DNA from: PALSA-926 sp964476835
GTDB lineage: Bacteria > Pseudomonadota > Alphaproteobacteria > Micavibrionales > UBA2020
DNA length: 16,203 bases
Assembly (NCBI GenBank): GCA_964476835.1
Contig: CAYZCE010000032.1
Location: forward strand, 1 to 16,203
Direction of reading: 5' to 3'
Each line of letters opens with the position of its first letter. Within the stretch, counting starts at the first letter, position 1. Below the pieces are notes generated by a model that worked only from the letters and a program-made list of their open reading frames with translations, searched no databases and was not told the origin of the DNA. A program made the translations under genes and the position numbers. Positions 12,684-16,203 of this stretch are shown in pieces.

Positions 12684-14357
12684 TTATACCATGATGTTCA
12701 CGCCGCTCTGCGTGATGTAGCCTTGCGCCTGCACGGCGATCGACGCCTGCAGGAGGTTGCCGCCGGCCGCGCCATCGCGTCCGGCAAATTGTTCCCTGTT
12801 CGCGCCGCCTTGGTTGTCGTTGCCGCCCATGTTCTGGCGGCCTTGCTGGCGCAGGTCGAAGGTGATGGAGCGTTCGTCGATCTTGACGCCGTTTTGCTGC
12901 AGCGTCTTTTCGAGGAAGGCGGAATCTTTTTGCAGCATCGACAGCGTCTCGGGCTTGTCGACGGTCATGTGGGCGCGCACCTGGCCGTCCTTCTCGAACT
13001 TCAGCTTGATGTCCATCTGGCCGAGTTCGGAAGGGTGCAGCTGCAGCGTCATCGAGCTGACGCGGTTCTCCATGTTCTGCTGGAGCTGCATCGTGACCAT
13101 CTGGGTCACGGTGGAAGGCGCAACGCCTTTCATGGAGCTCATGTAATTGGTGACCGTCTGGCCGGCGGCGGCTTCGGTGTTCGGCAGGGCGGCGGAGATC
13201 AGCGGCTGCGCGGAAGGGTCGGTGAGGCTGGTGCCTGCATCGGCGCCGGCCAGCGCGCTGACCATCAGCGTGTTGATATGCGGGCCGGCGACTTTTGCGC
13301 CGGTGACGGGCGCTTGCGCGGCCTTGGCGCCGGACGCTTGCGCGGCAGGATTTTGCGCGGCGTCAGCCTTGCCGCCGAGGGACGGTTTGCCGTCATCCGG
13401 CATTTGTTGTGTACCAGCAGCATCGGCTTTCTTGGAACCGGGAGCTGCCGCGGCTTGCTTCGGTGTCGACACGGACTTCGCGACGGCAGGCGATGCCGTC
13501 GGCACGAAGAGGAGCATGTTGCTGTCGGTGGCGTCCGTCTCCGACGTCGCAGGCGTTGCGGACGCAGGCGCGGTGCCGGCGGTCTGCGATGCGGGGCTGC
13601 CCTGCAGGAAGGACGCAAGCGCGCCGAGATAACGGTCGATGGAAGACTGATCGAGGCCCTGATCCTTCAGGGCCTTGACCATGTCTTCCTTGACCTGCTG
13701 CAGCGCGCCCTTGTCGGCGGTGTCGGACGTCATCTGCAGCGTCGCGACCTTGTCCTTGAGCATGTCGAGGATGGCGGGGTCGAGCGGCGCTTCGGCGGTT
13801 GCGGCGTCGGTTTTGGCATCGGCCGCAGGCGCGACGGCGGCGGGCGTCTGCACGTCCAGCGCCTGCTGGATCTTGCTGTTGTCGCCGCTGCCCGGCTCGA
13901 TCGCGTTGAGCATTTCGGCGAGCGAGGGACCTTTGTCGGCAGAAACGGTCTTGCCGTCGGTGAGGACGGCGGCGAGTTGCTTGGCGATCGGGCTGCCCGG
14001 CGTCGGCTGTTGCGCTTGCATCTGTGCGTCGAGCTTGGCGATCAGGGTATTGAGCAATGTCTCTTGCGTGCCGTCGGCGGCAGGCGCGGCGGCATCCGCC
14101 GTTTGTCCGGCCTTGCCGTTCAGCAGGTCGGCAAGTTTTGCCTTGAGGTCGGCGGGCGAGAGGCCCTTGAGCGCGGCGGAGAGTTTCGCGCTCAGCGTGT
14201 CGCCGGTGGCAGATGCATCGCCCGTTTCGCCGGTGCTTTGCAGCAGCTGGCTCAAAAAGCCAAGCGGATCGCCGCTCTCGGCGCTTGCCCCATTGTCCGA
14301 CGCGGGGGAAGCGGCCCCCGCGCGGTGCAATGATATGATATGTGGCAAGTTGGTCAC
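12684..14357 (-). CDS. fliK: Flagellar hook-length control protein FliK
   Basis: FliK is secreted while the hook grows and switches the export gate from hook to filament substrates when the hook reaches its set length. The 557-residue product is mostly a low-complexity Ala/Gly/Pro/Asp-rich ruler region. The conserved C-terminal Flg_hook domain is at about 417-504, with VSSMTLQLHPSELGQMDIKL (LHPSELG near 440-446) and ITFDLRQQ. A glycine- and asparagine-rich tail follows. Translation probably starts at GTG (14357), six bases after GAAGG. Such regions vary greatly between species, so only the C-terminal domain identifies the gene. A sigma-54 type promoter lies between the preceding gene's stop and this start. 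Confidence 0.92.
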   Translation of the reverse strand: MTNLPHIISLHRAGAASPASDNGASAESGDPLGFLSQLLQSTGETGDASATGDTLSAKLSAALKGLSPADLKAKLADLLNGKAGQTADAAAPAADGTQETLLNTLIAKLDAQMQAQQPTPGSPIAKQLAAVLTDGKTVSADKGPSLAEMLNAIEPGSGDNSKIQQALDVQTPAAVAPAADAKTDAATAEAPLDPAILDMLKDKVATLQMTSDTADKGALQQVKEDMVKALKDQGLDQSSIDRYLGALASFLQGSPASQTAGTAPASATPATSETDATDSNMLLFVPTASPAVAKSVSTPKQAAAAPGSKKADAAGTQQMPDDGKPSLGGKADAAQNPAAQASGAKAAQAPVTGAKVAGPHINTLMVSALAGADAGTSLTDPSAQPLISAALPNTEAAAGQTVTNYMSSMKGVAPSTVTQMVTMQLQQNMENRVSSMTLQLHPSELGQMDIKLKFEKDGQVRAHMTVDKPETLSMLQKDSAFLEKTLQQNGVKIDERSITFDLRQQGRQNMGGNDNQGGANREQFAGRDGAAGGNLLQASIAVQAQGYITQSGVNIMV

Positions 14358-14392
14358 GATGAACCTTCTAAACAGTTACCCAAAGACAGCTT

Positions 14393-14408
14393 TGCAGGAA
14401 GCGTGCCA
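14393..14408 (-). promoter_or_regulatory. fliK: Sigma-54 (RpoN) promoter for fliK-flgD
   Basis: The minus strand reads TGGCACG-CTTC-CTGCA (14408 to 14393), one mismatch from the sigma-54 consensus, with both the GG and GC doublets correct and correctly spaced. It starts two bases after the stop of the FlgN-like gene. Transcription would begin near 14382, about 25 bases before the fliK GTG. The same layout, directly after a stop codon, is seen before flgE. Confidence 0.75.
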
Positions 14409-14410
14409 GA

Positions 14411-14878
14411 TCACAGGCGATGGTCGGTGGTCAGGGCGGCGCCGGCGGAGCGGTACGTCATTGCCCGGCCCGCGCGGGAATAGGCGGTCTGGTTGTCTTC
14501 GGCGACCGCCTGGCGGGCGGCTTCCAGAATATTGTTGACCAGGCGCTTGACGCTGTTCTGCGCGCGTTCCAGCGCCAGCATGTTGTCGTTGAGCACGGCA
14601 GCGAAGGCGGCGCGGTGCTTGATGAGCTTTTCCCGTAACGCGACTTCCAGCGTCTGCCATTCGTCGCGGCGCTCGGCGAGGGCGGCGATCTTGGCATTAT
14701 ATTGGGTGGCGAAAAGCTTCTTGTCGCCTTGCAGCGCGTCGACGGCCGCGAAATCGGCCTTTTTCAGCGCATCGGTTTCTTTGGTGAGCAGGGCGGAGAA
14801 AGCGGTGATCAATGCCATAACTTCCTGTACCTGGGTGCCAAGGGCGGGAGCGGCGATCTTCTTCGGTTCGGCGTTCAT
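14411..14878 (-). CDS. FlgN-like flagellar coiled-coil protein (putative export chaperone)
   Basis: The 155-residue protein is predicted to be nearly all helical: long heptad-like stretches such as VQEVMALITAFSALLTKETDALKKADF and LEVALREKLIKHRAAFAAVLNDNMLALERAQNSVKRLVNNIL, with a loose polar tail. This size, the helical hairpin and a position between flgJ and fliK fit the FlgN family, which holds the hook-filament junction proteins FlgK and FlgL before export. The sequence itself lacks a motif I can call diagnostic, so the family is inferred largely from context. AGGAGA precedes the ATG, and flgJ ends 16 bases upstream. A sigma-54 promoter follows its stop. Confidence 0.6.
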   Translation of the reverse strand: MNAEPKKIAAPALGTQVQEVMALITAFSALLTKETDALKKADFAAVDALQGDKKLFATQYNAKIAALAERRDEWQTLEVALREKLIKHRAAFAAVLNDNMLALERAQNSVKRLVNNILEAARQAVAEDNQTAYSRAGRAMTYRSAGAALTTDHRL

Positions 14879-14894
14879 TGTCAGTCTCCTGTGC

Positions 14895-15203
14895 TTAATG
14901 CTGTTGGTGATGAAGCAGCGTCTTCTGCATCTGGTCGGAAAGGCCGATGCTTTGCGTCTTGGCCATCTGCTTGCCGAATTCCTGGACCATCATGCCGCGG
15001 AACATGTTCTCGCCCGCGCCGCCGCCGAACACGGGGTCGGCGTCGAGGCCTTCGAACATGTGCGAGAACATTTGCGAGAGAAACACGCCTTCGAAATCCT
15101 GTCCGGCGTTCTTTTCCTGCGCGGCGCGGTCGACGGTCGGCTTGAGGAGCGCGGCGTAGCCGGTAGCGGCAGGGGTTGCGGCGGTTGCGGCGGCTGCGGT
15201 CAT
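14895..15203 (-). CDS. flgJ: Flagellar rod-binding protein, FlgJ N-terminal domain only
   Basis: The 102-residue protein matches the rod-binding domain found at the N-terminus of enteric FlgJ: QDFEGVFLSQMFSHMFEGL followed by FGGGAGENMFRGMMVQEFGKQMAKTQSIGLSDQM (about 35-93). It has no muramidase domain, as is usual in alphaproteobacteria, where a separate lytic enzyme opens the peptidoglycan. It scaffolds rod assembly in the periplasm. An alanine/threonine-rich N-terminus precedes the domain. The ATG lies one base after the flgI stop, so the two are translationally coupled. Confidence 0.9.
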   Translation of the reverse strand: MTAAAATAATPAATGYAALLKPTVDRAAQEKNAGQDFEGVFLSQMFSHMFEGLDADPVFGGGAGENMFRGMMVQEFGKQMAKTQSIGLSDQMQKTLLHHQQH

Positions 15204-15204
15204 G

Positions 15205-16203
15205 TCAGATCACCTTGATGTCTGCTTGCAGCGCGCCGGCAGCCTTGATGGATTGCAGGATCGTGATGATGTCGCGCGGGCCGACGCCGAGGGCGTTGAG
15301 GTTCGAGACCAGTTCTTGCAGGCTGAGGCCTTCGGGCATGATCGCGATCTTCTTGTCGGAGCCGGTGTCGACCTGGATGTCGCTGCGCGGGACGGTGGTG
15401 GTGGAGCCGCCCTGGCTGAACGGCGCGGGCTGTGATACCTGCGGCGTCTCGCTGATGCGGATGGTCAGGTTGCCTTGCGCCAGCGCGACGGTCGAGATGC
15501 GGACGTCCTGCCCCATCACGATGACGCCGGAGCGTTCGTCGATGATGACGCGGGCCATCTGGTCGGGCGCGACCTTCAGCTGCTCGATGTCGGTGAGCAT
15601 GCTGACGATGCCGCCGGTGAAGCCTTGCGGCACGGTGACTTGTACCGATGCCGGGTTCTGCGCGATGGCGACCGGCGCCTTCATGTGGTCATTGATCGCG
15701 GCCGCGATGCGGGTCGCGGTGGTGAGGTCGGGGTTGCGCAAGCTCAGGCGCGTTTGCGTGACGGAAGCGAGCTGGAAGGGGATCTCGCGTTCCACGATCG
15801 CGCCGCCGGCGATGCGGCCGGTGGTCGGGATGTTCTGCGTGACGGAGCCTGCGTCGCCCTTGGCGGTGAAGCCGGCGACCGAGATCGGGCCCTGACCGAC
15901 GGCGTAGACCTGGCCGTCAGCGCCCATCAGCGGGGTGACGACGAGCGTGCCACCCTTGAGGTCCTTGGAGTCGCCGAGCGACGAGATGCTGATGTCGATA
16001 TGCGAACCCTGGTTGGTGAAAGGCGGCAGCGTCGCGGTGACCATGACGGCCGCGATGTTCTTGGTCTTCATGTCGTCTTCGCGGACGTTGATGCCGAGGC
16101 GTTCCAACATACCGATGATGGATTGCTGCGTGAACGGCGAGCCGGTCAGGCTGTCGCCCGTGCCGTTGAGGCCGACGACGAGGCCGTAGCCAACCAGCTG
16201 GTT
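15205..16203 (-). CDS. flgI: Flagellar P-ring protein FlgI, 5' end outside window
   Basis: FlgI builds the P ring, the bushing around the rod in the peptidoglycan layer. The 332 visible residues begin in the conserved block NQLVGYGLVVGLNGTGDSL and continue with MLERLGINVREDDMKTKNIAAVMVTATLPPF. Later conserved parts include VVTPLMGADGQVYAVGQGPI and the C-terminal LQELVSNLNALGVGPRDIITILQSIKAAGALQADIKVI, with ALGVGPRDIITILQ being highly characteristic. Only about 35-45 residues, with the Sec signal peptide, are missing beyond the right edge. It is the first visible gene of the flgI-flgJ-FlgN-like unit. An internal ATG (MLERLG) should not be taken as the start. Confidence 0.97.
   Translation of the reverse strand, partial: NQLVGYGLVVGLNGTGDSLTGSPFTQQSIIGMLERLGINVREDDMKTKNIAAVMVTATLPPFTNQGSHIDISISSLGDSKDLKGGTLVVTPLMGADGQVYAVGQGPISVAGFTAKGDAGSVTQNIPTTGRIAGGAIVEREIPFQLASVTQTRLSLRNPDLTTATRIAAAINDHMKAPVAIAQNPASVQVTVPQGFTGGIVSMLTDIEQLKVAPDQMARVIIDERSGVIVMGQDVRISTVALAQGNLTIRISETPQVSQPAPFSQGGSTTTVPRSDIQVDTGSDKKIAIMPEGLSLQELVSNLNALGVGPRDIITILQSIKAAGALQADIKVI

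Overview
The window is GC-rich, gene-dense DNA from a flagellated bacterium, most likely an alphaproteobacterium. Three things point there. The ribosomal-protein gene rplS is followed by leuC and leuD, a neighbourhood common in that class. The aspartyl-tRNA synthetase carries the HGG signature of a non-discriminating enzyme. The flagellar genes carry sigma-54 type promoters, as in Caulobacter-like hierarchies. I cannot name a genus. No insertion sequence, CRISPR array, rRNA or tRNA was found.

Left part (1-2952, all on the minus strand): rplS (ribosomal protein L19), two very small genes that may be distant paralogues, then leuC and the 5' part of leuD (leucine biosynthesis). Three near-identical hairpin terminators separate these units, so the small genes look like compact promoter-gene-terminator modules set between rplS and leuC. 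The small gene next to leuC is visibly AT-richer than its surroundings and has a textbook sigma-70 promoter.

Middle part (2953-5839): two tandem, translationally coupled membrane-type M48 metallopeptidase genes on the plus strand lie between rplS and trmD, two genes that are usually adjacent on the same strand. The rplS/M48 divergent promoter region holds an 18-bp palindrome. The second M48 gene runs 50 bp into the 3' end of trmD, which is convergent. trmD appears to be expressed from its own promoter as a nearly leaderless mRNA.

Right-middle part (5938-9885, plus strand): aspS, a YdcF-like DUF218 protein, a DAO-family FAD oxidoreductase resembling gamma-glutamylputrescine oxidase, and a 55-residue protein of unknown function, closely spaced like an operon. 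A strong hairpin separates this unit from the convergent flagellar genes.

Right part (9985-16203, minus strand): flagellar basal-body and hook genes in the order flgI, flgJ (rod-binding domain only), a FlgN-like coiled-coil protein, fliK, flgD and flgE. Together they make the P ring, the rod and the hook, with its cap and its length control. Two sigma-54 type -24/-12 promoters sit directly after stop codons, one before fliK-flgD and one before flgE. The hook protein is unusually long, with about 225 extra residues that include two flagellin-IN-like repeats.

Nothing in the window is a clearly new defence or mobile system. The most interesting items are the paired sigma-54 promoters, the small-gene modules, the M48 pair and its palindromic operator, and the enlarged hook protein.
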